Shown here piece by piece: positions 16,446 through 25,352 of a stretch of 54,860 bases of DNA (the stretch's first letter is position 1; every line of letters begins with the position of its first letter). Source of the stretch: Clostridiales bacterium (GTDB lineage: Bacteria; Bacillota; Clostridia; Oscillospirales; Oscillospiraceae); assembly GCA_021203185.1 (NCBI GenBank), contig JAJQBR010000127.1:1-54860 (forward strand), given 5' to 3'. A model generated the notes under the pieces. The model did no database searches. It worked only from the letters and a program-made list of their open reading frames with translations, and was not told the DNA's origin. The position numbers and the translations under genes were made by a program.

Positions 16446-17747
16446 TCATGATTCTGCTGCAAAATCTGACAGTTTTGTTCCCGTATACTGAATGGCAATG
16501 CGGTTTTCCGGATTCGCGTCGGTCAGGTACAGCACCGCCAGAAACAGTTCCTCCAGCGGCTTCATCAGCAGATACACCCCGTCCGCCGCGTACCGGGAGC
16601 GGATGAGCCTTGCCACCGGGAAGCCGTATTTGTCGTAAAACCGCCGGACGGCCCGGTGGAACCGGGGCGTTTTTTCCTCCAGCACCTGCTCGAAGGCGTT
16701 GGCGACGCAGAGCTGCCGGTTGACGACGACCGGGTGGCCGTGGCGAACGCCCATGCGCAGGGGCTTCACCACCCTGCGGTGGCCTCCCGCCGCTACGGTG
16801 CAAAGATAATGCTCGTCATAGTAAATGTTTTGCGGCGCGACCTGCTGAGAGAGGTTCCAGTCGCTGGTTTCGGTGAACGCCTTGATGATGGTGTCCGGCT
16901 GCTGCCCCAGCAGCACCAGCAGAGCGATCAAAATCCCCAGCAGCGGCCACATCAGGACCAGCGCCAGCACCGGCCAGCGGGCGGAGTTGGTGAGAAATCC
17001 GTTGATTTTTTGCAGCCAGGGGCGGGAATACTGCCGCCTTCGGTTCGGCTCCAACTGGTTCCACGCCCAGACCTTGTGGAGGACGGTGCGGGCGGTGACG
17101 AGGACGCAGTTCAGCGGCAGGAGCAGCAACGGCAGGTAAAGCGGATTGGGGGAGAAGATCTGCACGGCCCAAACCAGGCTCTCCGCCGTACCCAGGTACA
17201 TCCCGGCGAAGCCCAGCACCAGCGCCAGCGGCGGCGTCCGCTCCAGCGGAAGGAAGTTCACCAGCAGATAGCCCAGACAGGCTGCCAGCGCGATGCACCC
17301 CACCGTGGGCCACGCCTGGGTCCAGAGGGGCGTGTGCTTCTCGGCGTTGGACAGGGTTTCCGGCCAGTCGGTGAACACCACATTTAAAACGCTCAGCAGC
17401 AGGACGCTGTAGACCACCCCCAGCGGGAGGGTCACGATGTCGATGCTTCGCCCTCTGGCGTAGAGGGATTCCCGCTTCCGGGCCACCACCAGCAGATAAA
17501 GCTCCGCAGCGGTTAGCACCAGAGGCAGCGCCACGAACAGGCTGATGGCCGCCGCACTCAGCAGCCACCAGAACAGGCACTCCACCAGGAAATCTCTCAC
17601 CATCAGGAAGGTGCTGTTGGCGGCGTTCCAAATCAGAAAAACCAATCCGCCCACCGTACCCAGCGCCAGGGACAGCAAAACGCAGCCCAGCAGAGGGTGG
17701 GTTTCCCAGCGCTCCCGCAGGGAGAGGGTATGCTTGTTCGGCTCCAT
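16446..17747 (-). CDS. multi-pass membrane protein (possibly DUF6688-like)
   Basis: I start at the ATG at 17747 (MEPNKHTLSLRERWETHPLL) after AGAAGG; the track's N-terminal glycine-rich extension is repeat DNA. The product is 433 aa with about eight membrane segments in the first 300 residues and a soluble C-terminal domain (VAPQNIYYDEHYLCTVAAGGH ... RSRYAADGVYLLMKPLEELF). The C-terminal domain resembles DUF6688-type proteins, from memory only. No transport or catalytic signature is visible. It sits with the small gene between two pyrophosphatase paralogs, framed by two inverted GC-rich repeats. Confidence 0.75.
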   Translation of the reverse strand: MEPNKHTLSLRERWETHPLLGCVLLSLALGTVGGLVFLIWNAANSTFLMVRDFLVECLFWWLLSAAAISLFVALPLVLTAAELYLLVVARKRESLYARGRSIDIVTLPLGVVYSVLLLSVLNVVFTDWPETLSNAEKHTPLWTQAWPTVGCIALAACLGYLLVNFLPLERTPPLALVLGFAGMYLGTAESLVWAVQIFSPNPLYLPLLLLPLNCVLVTARTVLHKVWAWNQLEPNRRRQYSRPWLQKINGFLTNSARWPVLALVLMWPLLGILIALLVLLGQQPDTIIKAFTETSDWNLSQQVAPQNIYYDEHYLCTVAAGGHRRVVKPLRMGVRHGHPVVVNRQLCVANAFEQVLEEKTPRFHRAVRRFYDKYGFPVARLIRSRYAADGVYLLMKPLEELFLAVLYLTDANPENRIAIQYTGTKLSDFAAES

Positions 17748-17805
17748 AAAAATGCCTTCTTTTAGAGTATAGCGTTCATTGATTCTCTCTTTTACATAGA
17801 CTTGA

Positions 17806-18000
17806 CGTGAAACCCCTCCGCCACCGCCTGAAGGCGGCGGCCCTCCTCCGCCGTCAAGCGGCACTTCCGGGGCGTTGCCCCTCCCTGCCCTTTCAGGGGA
17901 GGCAAGAGGGGGGTCAATTGCCGGACGAAAGTTCTCTGTGGAAAACTGGTGCTATTTGGGGCAAAAATGCGGATGATTCAAAGAGATAACCAGAAAGCAC
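17806..18000. repeat. GC-rich hairpin mosaic element (copy B)
   Basis: It begins GAAACCCCTCCGCCACCGCC and runs through GGCGGCGG, CCGTCAAGCGG, GGGGCGTTGCCCC and CCCTTTCAGGGGAGG modules. A GTTCTCTGTGG ... GGGGCAAAAATGCGG segment follows, ending GATTCAAAGAGATAACCAG. It is the most complete copy at this end of the family. It fills the gap between the membrane-protein gene and pyrophosphatase 2. Confidence 0.7.
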
Positions 18001-18006
18001 CTTTCT

Positions 18007-19662
18007 TTACCCATTCTCCATCCGCTGGATGGCGGCCAGAATGGACGGCACCGTCTGCTTTTTGCGGCTCAAAACGCCGGGGAGCCGGGCTATGCCGTCG
18101 GCGCAGTCCACGTGGAACGCCTGCCGGACGATTTCCTCGCCGCCCTCGCCTTCGTAGAGCAGCAGGGTGGACTCGTCCATGATGTCGGTGAGCATCAGGA
18201 ACACCACGTCCAGGCGGCTGCGCGCGCGCACCTGGGCCATCTGGGGCTGCATCCGGCGGCAGAGGGCATCGCGGGCCTCCTCCCCCAGGGTGCTGACCTG
18301 GCCCACACCGATGCGGTAGGGGTCGGCCTGGAAGGTTTTGAAGTCCTGGAAGAAAATCTCTTCCTCGCTTTTCCCGTCCAGGCAGCTCCCCGCCTGAAAC
18401 ATGGCCATCGCCAGCTCATCGATTTCCACGTCGGCCCGTTTCGCCAGCTTTTTGGCGATTTTCCGGTCCTCCGGGGTGCTGGTGGGGGAGCGGAAAGCCA
18501 GCGTGTCGGACAAAATCGCCGCCAGCAGCAGCCCCGCCGTGGTCTTGTCCAGCTTGACATCGTTCTCCTTGTAGAGCATGGCGATGATGGTGGCGGTGCA
18601 GCCCAACGGCTCGTTGCGGAAGTAGACCGGGTGGATGGTCTCGATGGTGGAGCCGATGCGGTGGTGGTCGATGACCTCCGTCACCTCGGCGAAGCCGATG
18701 CCGTCCACCGCTTGGCTCTTTTCGTTGTGGTCTACCAGAATGACCTGGCGCTTTTCCAGGTTCATCAGATCCCGGCGGGAGATAAGGCCCACATAGCCGC
18801 CGTTCCGGTCCGTCACAGGGAACCAGCGGAACCGCCGCCGGGACATGACGCTCTGGATGTCCGCCACGAACTCGTCCTCCCGGAAGGAGACCAGGTTCTC
18901 GGTGCGCATGATATGCCCCACCGGGACGGCCTGGGTCACCAGCCGGGCCGCAGCGTAGCTGTCGCAGGGGGTGGAGAGCAGCACACAGTCCCGCCCCTTT
19001 GCCAGTTCCAGCACATCGGGGGCCACTGCCGCGCCGCCGCACACCACCAGCCAACCGGCCCCGGCCTCCAGCGCGGCTCGCTGGACCTCCGGCCGGTCCC
19101 CAGTGATGACCAGGTCGCCGGGCTGCACCTGCCCGGCCAGCCGTGCCGGGCTGTCGGTGGCAATAATCACCTGCCCCTGGGCGAAGGGCCGTTCCGGCTC
19201 TCCCAGCAGCAGCGTTCCGTTCAGGGTGTCCACGATGCTGCGGCAGCGTGCGCCGGAGGCCGACAGGGCGCGGAGGTTCTGCTCCGCCAGGTAGAAACAG
19301 GCGATGTCCCCAGCGCTGACCATGCCCCGGACGGCGCCGTCCACCACCACGGGCTGAGTGTCGGCCCCCTGGGCCTGCATCTGTTCCCAGGCTTCTTTTA
19401 AGGTCAGCTCCGGGGTCAGACTGCCAGTCTCCTGAATCTGGATCTCTGACACGCGGGGTTCCAGCGTGTCCAGATAGCCGGGTGACTTCACCCCAAAGCG
19501 GCGCAGGACATAACGGGTCTCCCCGTTCAGCTGGCCCGCCCGCTTGGGTACAAACCGCCGCCCCGTCAGAATCTCCTTCAAACGGGCGTAGGCGATGGCG
19601 GAGCAGATGGTGTCGGTGTCCGGGTTCTTGTGTCCGATGACGTAGGTGACGGCGTGGTTCAA
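18007..19662 (-). CDS. CBS-DRTGG family II inorganic pyrophosphatase, paralog 2
   Basis: The TTG at 19662 (TTGAACCACGCC) is preceded by GGAGGGAACCCCC, the same arrangement as paralog 1. The product is 551 aa with the same domain order: VIGHKNPDTDTICSAIAYA, CBS, DRTGG, CBS, VIDHHRIGS, DHHA2 and SRKKQTVPS. The paralogs align end to end; by eye the DHH and DHHA2 domains are much closer than the regulatory CBS/DRTGG segment, which would be consistent with different nucleotide control. A strong promoter lies at 19698-19726. Confidence 0.92.
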   Translation of the reverse strand: MNHAVTYVIGHKNPDTDTICSAIAYARLKEILTGRRFVPKRAGQLNGETRYVLRRFGVKSPGYLDTLEPRVSEIQIQETGSLTPELTLKEAWEQMQAQGADTQPVVVDGAVRGMVSAGDIACFYLAEQNLRALSASGARCRSIVDTLNGTLLLGEPERPFAQGQVIIATDSPARLAGQVQPGDLVITGDRPEVQRAALEAGAGWLVVCGGAAVAPDVLELAKGRDCVLLSTPCDSYAAARLVTQAVPVGHIMRTENLVSFREDEFVADIQSVMSRRRFRWFPVTDRNGGYVGLISRRDLMNLEKRQVILVDHNEKSQAVDGIGFAEVTEVIDHHRIGSTIETIHPVYFRNEPLGCTATIIAMLYKENDVKLDKTTAGLLLAAILSDTLAFRSPTSTPEDRKIAKKLAKRADVEIDELAMAMFQAGSCLDGKSEEEIFFQDFKTFQADPYRIGVGQVSTLGEEARDALCRRMQPQMAQVRARSRLDVVFLMLTDIMDESTLLLYEGEGGEEIVRQAFHVDCADGIARLPGVLSRKKQTVPSILAAIQRMENG

Positions 19663-19697
19663 GGGGGTTCCCTCCATTGGCAAGAATCATTTTAACT

Positions 19698-19726
19698 ATT
19701 GTAACATCTTTACCGAAACAGTGCAA
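19698..19726 (-). promoter_or_regulatory. promoter of pyrophosphatase 2
   Basis: On the minus strand TTGCAC (19721-19726), a 17-base spacer and TACAAT (19698-19703) stand about 35 bases before the TTG start. Spacing and sequence fit sigma-A well. Confidence 0.75.
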
Positions 19727-19800
19727 GGCGCCGGAGAGAAATCTCGCCAAAACAAACGACAGCGGAGAGGGAATCGCTCCCCCTCCGCTCATGGATTTTA

Positions 19801-19946
19801 TGGGTATCTCTTTGCATCAGCCCCATTGGTGCGCTGCGCGCCATGACTGGTTGTTCGCTATTTGTCAGGCGCTGCAAACCAAAAGCGCAGAACCAAAAAG
19901 GCAGCACAACCAAGCTAATAGCTAAAGGCTAAAAGCTAACAGCTAT
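19801..19946. repeat. TTAGC-heptad element, left of the second potD
   Basis: The left end TGGGTATCTCTTTGCATCAGCC matches the 27306 element's CTGGTTATCCC..CTCAGCC end. The right part is the reverse heptad array GCTAATAGCTAAAGGCTAAA and on, up to two bases before the potD stop codon. The core shares the AACCAAAAGCGCAGA and GGCAGCAC words with other copies. Confidence 0.65.
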
Positions 19947-19948
19947 TT

Positions 19949-21004
19949 TTACGCCGCCTTCAGCCGAACCCACTGCTGGTCGTAGAGATCCAAAATGGTC
20001 TGAGGCAGGTTGGTATAGATTTCGCACAGCTCCCGCACTGCGTCCGGGGCGTAGACCAGCTCGTTGTCGGACAAGTCGTCCCCCAGCAGCGCGCGGGCAG
20101 CGGAGGAAGGCGGAGCATAGGTGCAGTAGGTGGCGTTGGCCGCCATGACCTCCGTTTGACACATATAGTTGATGAACAGCTCGGCGTTCTCTTTGTTGGA
20201 GGCCCCCTTGGGGATGCACCAGGCGTCGATGTAGTAGTTGGAGCCTTCCTCCGGGTAGATGCAGGCCAGGTCGGGGTTCTCCCGCATCATCACCACCGCG
20301 TCCCCGGCGTAGTAGGGGGCTACGGCGGCCTCTCCGGCCTCCATCTTGTCGAAGATTTGATCCATGACGTAGGCTTGCACCAGGGGTTTCTGCTCGATGA
20401 GCTTATCCACCGCCTCGACAATTTCGTCCTCGCTGGTGGTGTTGTAGCTGTAGCCCAGCAGCTTGAGGGCGATGCCGATGGCGTCCCGGCTGTTGTCGAA
20501 CATCAAAATCTGCCCGCTCAGGCTCTCATCCCACAGCACGTCCCAGCTGGTGGGGGTGTAGTCCACCATGGTGGTGTTGTAGATGATGCCCACCACGCCC
20601 CACAGGTAGGGGACAGAATAAGCTCCCTCCGGATCGTAGTCCAGGGCGCTGAGAAAGTCCTCGTCCAGGTTGGCGGCGTTGGGGACGTTGTCGAAGTCGA
20701 TTTCCTCCAGCATATCCTCCTCGATGAGCCGGGCAATCATGTAATCCGAGGGGACGATGACGTCGTAGTCGGTGGAACCGTTTTTCAGGGTAGAGTACAG
20801 GGATTCGTTGTCGGAGTAAGTGGAGTAGTTGACCTTGATGCCAGTTTCCTCCTCAAAGGCGGAGACGGTGTCCTCGTCGATGTAGTCTCCCCAGTTGGCC
20901 ACATTGACCTCCCCGTTGGGGTAGCTGCTGCCGCAGCCGGTCAGGGCGGCGCAGGCCAGCGCCAGGGTCAGGAACAGAAAAAGGGCGCAAAACGTTTTCT
21001 TCAT
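19949..21004 (-). CDS. potD: polyamine ABC transporter substrate-binding lipoprotein (second copy)
   Basis: I start at the ATG at 21004 (MKKTFCALFLFLTLAL) after GGGGAGGT; the track's longer N-terminus reads through repeat DNA. The product is 351 aa with a lipoprotein signal and lipobox LTGC. The mature domain is PotD/PotF-like: VANWGDYIDEDTVSAFEEETG, VPSDYMIARLI, LWGVVGIIYNT, FDNSRDAIGIAL and YAGDAVVMM. It is very similar over its whole length to the upstream copy at 21240. It binds polyamines outside the membrane and delivers them to PotB/C. Repeat arms lie on both sides of it, so it may have its own expression. Confidence 0.9.
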   Translation of the reverse strand: MKKTFCALFLFLTLALACAALTGCGSSYPNGEVNVANWGDYIDEDTVSAFEEETGIKVNYSTYSDNESLYSTLKNGSTDYDVIVPSDYMIARLIEEDMLEEIDFDNVPNAANLDEDFLSALDYDPEGAYSVPYLWGVVGIIYNTTMVDYTPTSWDVLWDESLSGQILMFDNSRDAIGIALKLLGYSYNTTSEDEIVEAVDKLIEQKPLVQAYVMDQIFDKMEAGEAAVAPYYAGDAVVMMRENPDLACIYPEEGSNYYIDAWCIPKGASNKENAELFINYMCQTEVMAANATYCTYAPPSSAARALLGDDLSDNELVYAPDAVRELCEIYTNLPQTILDLYDQQWVRLKAA

Positions 21005-21056
21005 TTTTACCTCCCCACCGTCCGTCAGGGCGGTCAACAGATTTGCAAAAGGAAAT

Positions 21057-21172
21057 AAGCTATTAGCCATTAGCTGTTAGCTGTTAGCCAGGTACTACCA
21101 GCCTAAAGCGAACAGCGGAAAAGAAAGCTGAGAGGTAAACCACTCATAAGGGTGTGTAAAAGGGATATCCAG
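21057..21172. repeat. TTAGC-heptad element, right of the second potD
   Basis: Forward heptads (GCTATTAGCCATTAGCTGTT and on) begin about 50 bases before the potD start. The core CAGCCTAAAGCGAACAGC ... AAGAAAGCTGAGAG matches other copies. The right end GGTGTGTAAAAGGGATATCCAG is an imperfect form of the shared terminal motif. With 19801-19946 it forms an outward-facing pair around the gene. Confidence 0.65.
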
Positions 21173-21239
21173 TTGAAATTTCACCCAAATGGTGATTTGG
21201 GGCTGAGAACCTGCCGTTTGGCAGGCGCGGCGGCGCGGG

Positions 21240-22283
21240 TTAGGCAGCTTTCAGCCGAATCCACTCCTCGTCGTAAAGGTCCAGCACGGTCTGAGGCAGG
21301 TTGACATAGACCTCGGCCTTGTCCATGACCTCCTGGGCGGGATAGGCGATGTCGCTGTTTTTCAGCTCGTCCTCCAGCAGATCCTTGGCGGCGGAGGAGG
21401 GGGTGGAGTAGTAAATTTCCTCGGCATTAGCGGCCATGACCTCCGGCTCGCACATGAAGTTGATGAACGCCTCGGCGTTCTCCTTGTTGGAGGCTCCCTT
21501 GGGGATGCACATGGCGTCCACATAGTAGTTGGAGCCTTCCTCCGGGAAAACAAAGGCCAGGTCAGGGTTCTCGGAAATCATGGTGATGGCGTCCCCGGCG
21601 TAGTAGGGGCCGACAGCGGCCTCGCCTGCTTCCATCTTGTCAAAAATCTGATCCATGACGTAGGCCTGCACCAGGGGCTTCTGCTCGATGAGCTTATCCA
21701 CTGCCTCGGTGATTTCCGCCTCATCGGTGGTGTTGTAGCTGTAGCCCAGGCTTTTCAGGGCGATGCCGATGGTGTCCCGGCTGTTGTCGAACATCAGAAT
21801 CTGCCCGCTCAGATCCTCATCCCAGAGGATGTCCCAGCTGGTGGGGGTATAGTCCACCATGGTGGTGTTGTAGACGATGCCCACTACGCCCCACATATAG
21901 GGGACGGAGTACTCGTTGGTGGGGTCATAGTCCAGATTTTTGTAATCGTCGTCGATGTTGGCAAAGTTGGGGACGTTGTCAAAGTCGATGGCCTCCAGCA
22001 TATCCTCCTCGATGAGCCGGGAGATCATATAGTCCGAGGGGATGATGACATCGTACTCGGCGGAGCCGTTTTTCAGGGTGGAGTACATGGACTCGTTGTC
22101 GGAATAGGTGGTGTAGTTGACCTTGATGCCGGTCTCCTCCTCAAACTCGTCCAGCAGGTCCTCGTCGATATACTCACCCCAGTTGTAGACGTTGACCTCT
22201 CCGTTGGTGGTCTGGCTGCCGCCGCAGGCGGTCAGGGACAGCAGCAGGGACAGGGACAGGGCGAACAGGAATGCTTTTTTCAT
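21240..22283 (-). CDS. potD: polyamine ABC transporter substrate-binding lipoprotein (first copy)
   Basis: The product is 347 aa with a signal peptide and lipobox LTAC. Motifs: VYNWGEYIDEDLLDEFEEETG, IPSDYMISRLIEEDML, MWGVVGIVYNTTMVDY, FDNSRDTIGIALKSLG and EEGSNYYVDAMCIPKGASNKENA. It follows potC by about 50 bases and completes a standard potABCD order. The C-termini of both copies end in an identical RLKAA. Two co-encoded binding proteins may differ in polyamine preference. Confidence 0.93.
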   Translation of the reverse strand: MKKAFLFALSLSLLLSLTACGGSQTTNGEVNVYNWGEYIDEDLLDEFEEETGIKVNYTTYSDNESMYSTLKNGSAEYDVIIPSDYMISRLIEEDMLEAIDFDNVPNFANIDDDYKNLDYDPTNEYSVPYMWGVVGIVYNTTMVDYTPTSWDILWDEDLSGQILMFDNSRDTIGIALKSLGYSYNTTDEAEITEAVDKLIEQKPLVQAYVMDQIFDKMEAGEAAVGPYYAGDAITMISENPDLAFVFPEEGSNYYVDAMCIPKGASNKENAEAFINFMCEPEVMAANAEEIYYSTPSSAAKDLLEDELKNSDIAYPAQEVMDKAEVYVNLPQTVLDLYDEEWIRLKAA

Positions 22284-22334
22284 AGCGGTTTCCCTCTTTT
22301 CATAAAATGGTCGTTCAGCGGATGGGACAGAGCG

Positions 22335-23192
22335 TCAGCCCTTCCCCTGGAGCTTGGCTTCCCGGGCGGCGGCGGCCTTCTCCTGCCGGGCCGAGCGGAT
22401 GTTCACGATGGCCAGCAGGCTCAGCACCACCACAAACATCAGCGTGGACAGGGCGTTGATTTCCGGGCTGATGCGCTTGCGGGTCATGGAATAGACCTCC
22501 ATCGCCAGGGTAGAGGTGCTGGAACCGGCGGTGAAATAGGAAATCACGAAGTCGTCCACCGACATGGTGAAGGCCATGATTGCCCCGTTCAGCACACCGG
22601 GCTGAATCTCCGGCAGCACCACCTTTAAAAAAGCCTGCCAGGGGGTGGCCCCCAGGTCCTCCGCCGCCTCCTCGATGTTGGGGTCGCACTGGTTCAGCTT
22701 GGGCATCACCGAGAGGATCACATAGGGGATGTCGAAGGTGATGTGGGCCAGCAGCAGGGTGGCGAAGCCCATTTTCAGGGTGATACCCGTCAGCTGCCCC
22801 AGCGTGGAATTGAACGCGCCGATGGCGAACACAAACAGCAGCATCAGGCTGACACCGGTGATAATGTCCGCATTGGTCATGGGGATGTTGTTCACCGCCA
22901 TGCACACCGCTCTTGGGCGCTTGCGCATATTGAAAAAACCGATGGCCGCCGCCGTACCCAGTACGGTGGAGAACACCATGGCCAGCACCGAGACCTCTAG
23001 AGTGGTGGCCAGAGCGCTCAAAATGCGGCTGTCGTCAAACAGCTCCACATACCACTGGAGGGAAAAGCCCGTCCAGATGGTGCGGCTCTTGGAACTGTTG
23101 AAGGAAAAGACAATGAGGACGATGATGGGGGCGTAGAGGAAAATCATCGTCAAAATCAGACCCAGCCGGGCAAAAAAACCGTTCTTTCTCAA
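22335..23192 (-). CDS. potC: polyamine ABC transporter permease PotC
   Basis: The product is 285 aa with six membrane segments and the EAA loop EEAAEDLGATPWQAFLKVVLP that docks on the ATPase. The start is a TTG at 23192 overlapping the potB stop as TTGA, with AGAGGGGG upstream. It is the second permease of the spermidine/putrescine importer. Binding-protein-dependent permease sequences IPMTNADIITGVSL and FTMSVDDFVISYF are typical of PotC. Confidence 0.92.
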   Translation of the reverse strand: MRKNGFFARLGLILTMIFLYAPIIVLIVFSFNSSKSRTIWTGFSLQWYVELFDDSRILSALATTLEVSVLAMVFSTVLGTAAAIGFFNMRKRPRAVCMAVNNIPMTNADIITGVSLMLLFVFAIGAFNSTLGQLTGITLKMGFATLLLAHITFDIPYVILSVMPKLNQCDPNIEEAAEDLGATPWQAFLKVVLPEIQPGVLNGAIMAFTMSVDDFVISYFTAGSSTSTLAMEVYSMTRKRISPEINALSTLMFVVVLSLLAIVNIRSARQEKAAAAREAKLQGKG

Positions 23193-24037
23193 AAGTACAC
23201 AGCCCCCTCTTCTCCCTCACCGAAGTGATTCATAACCGCCATGCAAATCAGGACAATGACCATCATCACCAGGGAGATGGCGCTGCCCAGATAGGGGTTG
23301 TAGGCGTTGCCGTAGAACTGCATCTCAATCAGGTCGCCCAGCAGCAGCGTCATACCGCCGCCCAGCAGCTTGGAGATGGCGAAGGTGGACACCGAGGGGA
23401 TGAACACCATGGTGATGCCGGAGAGTACCCCCGGCAGGCTCAGGGGGAAGATAATCTTTCGGAACACCTGCACGCCGTTAGCCCCCAGGTCCTCCGCCGC
23501 CTCGACGACCCGCGTGTCGATTTTGTCAATGACGGTGTAGATGGGCAAAATCATAAAGGGCAGGTAGTTGTACACCATGCCCAGCACCACCGCGCCGGGG
23601 GTGTTTATCATGGGGAAATAGGTCAGTTCGGTGCCGAAAACGGCATTGATGAGCTTGAACACGCCTAAATTCGCCAGAATGGTGTTGATGATGCCGGTGT
23701 TTTCCAACAGGCTCATCCAGGCGTAAGTCCGCAGGAGGAAGTTCATCCACATGGGCAGCATCATGGCGATCATGGCGATGCGCTTGACGCCCGGCCCCTC
23801 CCGGGAGATCCAGTAGGCGATGGGGTAGCCGATGAGCAGGCACACCGCCGTGGCGATAATCGCCAGCCGGAAGGAGGTGGCGAACACCGCCCAGTACTGG
23901 GTCAGGGTCTTGAAGTTCTCCAGAGTGAGCTGCCCTTCCCGGTTGATGAGAGAGTAGCCCACCACCAGGCACAGGGGGGCGATGACAAAAATCGCCATCC
24001 AAACCACATAGGGAATGGCCAGATATTTCTTTCTCAT
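23189..24037 (-). CDS. potB: polyamine ABC transporter permease PotB
   Basis: The product is 282 aa with six membrane segments and the EAA loop VEAAEDLGANGVQVFRKIIFP. FIPSVSTFAISKLLGGGMT and LRTYAWMSLLENTGIIN are typical of PotB. It starts ten bases after potA and its stop overlaps the potC start by four bases. It forms the channel with PotC. Confidence 0.92.
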   Translation of the reverse strand: MRKKYLAIPYVVWMAIFVIAPLCLVVGYSLINREGQLTLENFKTLTQYWAVFATSFRLAIIATAVCLLIGYPIAYWISREGPGVKRIAMIAMMLPMWMNFLLRTYAWMSLLENTGIINTILANLGVFKLINAVFGTELTYFPMINTPGAVVLGMVYNYLPFMILPIYTVIDKIDTRVVEAAEDLGANGVQVFRKIIFPLSLPGVLSGITMVFIPSVSTFAISKLLGGGMTLLLGDLIEMQFYGNAYNPYLGSAISLVMMVIVLICMAVMNHFGEGEEGAVYF

Positions 24038-24047
24038 TGGCGCGCCC

Positions 24048-25088
24048 TCAGCTCTTGTGCATGACCTGAATGTTGTCAGGCTCCACGCTCAGGCCCACCA
24101 GCTGGCCCACCTGGGGGGCGCGGGTGGTCTGGACCTTCCAGGTGAAGGTCTCCCCGGCCACCATAATTTCGTAAAAAATGCCCTTAAACACGACGCTTTC
24201 CACCCGGCCCATGAGCTGGCCGGTCTCCGGGGCGGAAATGACCAAATCTTCGGGGCGGACGACCACGTCCACCGGTTCCCGGAGGGCGAAGCCTTTGTCC
24301 ACGCAGTCGAAGGTGCGCCCGGCGAAGGAGACCAGACAGTCCCGCTCCATGACGCCCTCCACAATGTTAGACTCCCCGATGAAGTTGGCAACGAAAGCGT
24401 TCTTTGGTTCGTTATAGATGTCGATAGGGGTGCCGATCTGCTGGATTCGGCCCTCGTTCATCACCACGACAGTGTCGGACATAGTCAGCGCCTCCTCCTG
24501 GTCGTGGGTGACGTAGACAAAGGTGATGCCCACCTGCTGCTGGATTTTTTTCAGCTCGGTCTGCATTCCCTTGCGCAGTTTCAGGTCCAGCGCGCCCAGC
24601 GGCTCGTCCAGCAGGAGAACCTTGGGCCGGTTGATGATGGCTCGCGCAATGGCCACCCGCTGCTGCTGACCGCCGGACAGGGAGTTGACGCTGCGCTGTT
24701 CATACCCGGCCAGGTTGACCATGTTCAGCGATTCGTCCACCCGCCTGCGAATTTCGTCCTCCGGTACCTTGGAGATGCGCAGGCCGAAAGCCACGTTCTC
24801 GTAGATGTTCATGTGGGTGAACAGGGCGTACTTTTGGAACACCGTGTTGATCTGCCGCTTGTAGGGGGGCAGGTCGTTGATGCGCATCCCATCGAAAAAC
24901 ACGTCTCCCGTGGTGGGCTTCTGGAAGCCGCCGATGATGCGCAGGGTGGTGGTTTTGCCACATCCAGAGGGACCCAACAGTGTCAAAAACTCTGCATCAT
25001 TGAAATACAGGTTGATGTTGTCGAGAACGGTCGTGTTGCCGTCGAACACCATAGACACATCGGTCAAACGAATCAGTTCCTTGGACAT
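24048..25088 (-). CDS. potA: polyamine ABC transporter ATPase PotA
   Basis: The product is 346 aa. Walker [10 protein letters not shown], signature LSGGQQQR, Walker [13 protein letters not shown] and switch VTHDQEEA are all present, followed by a C-terminal TOBE-type domain ([15 protein letters not shown]). It powers polyamine uptake. It is the first gene of the operon, with a well-formed promoter 100 bases upstream. Confidence 0.94.
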   Translation of the reverse strand: MSKELIRLTDVSMVFDGNTTVLDNINLYFNDAEFLTLLGPSGCGKTTTLRIIGGFQKPTTGDVFFDGMRINDLPPYKRQINTVFQKYALFTHMNIYENVAFGLRISKVPEDEIRRRVDESLNMVNLAGYEQRSVNSLSGGQQQRVAIARAIINRPKVLLLDEPLGALDLKLRKGMQTELKKIQQQVGITFVYVTHDQEEALTMSDTVVVMNEGRIQQIGTPIDIYNEPKNAFVANFIGESNIVEGVMERDCLVSFAGRTFDCVDKGFALREPVDVVVRPEDLVISAPETGQLMGRVESVVFKGIFYEIMVAGETFTWKVQTTRAPQVGQLVGLSVEPDNIQVMHKS

Positions 25089-25189
25089 TTATCCTCCTCC
25101 TCACGAGGCTGCCGGACGCTCTCCCGCCGGTCCGCCTTCCCGTTTCGGCTGCTGTGGATGTATCACCCCATATTACAGCAACCAAAAAA

Positions 25190-25218
25190 ACTATATCTTG
25201 TTAAGGAGGCAAAGTCAA
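25190..25218 (-). promoter_or_regulatory. promoter of the pot operon
   Basis: Minus strand: TTGACT (25213-25218), 17 bases, TATAGT (25190-25195). This is a near-consensus sigma-A promoter with a leader of about 95 bases before potA. Confidence 0.75.
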
Positions 25219-25269
25219 GTTTTCGACGGAAAAATTCCCGCAGGAATTTTGAAAGAACATCTGCTGCCA

Positions 25270-25298
25270 AAAATCCCCTCCCGCCGGAGCGGGAGGGG
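25270..25298 (-). terminator. intrinsic terminator of araA
   Basis: A perfect 10-bp GC stem (CCCCTCCCGC / GCGGGAGGGG) with a four-base loop is followed on the minus strand by ATTTTTGG. It lies about 55 bases past the araA stop and upstream of the pot promoter. Confidence 0.85.
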
Positions 25299-25352
25299 AC
25301 GGACAGGGAAGAAAGAAAAATGTAAATGCGGATAATGAAAGCGGTCAGAGGA

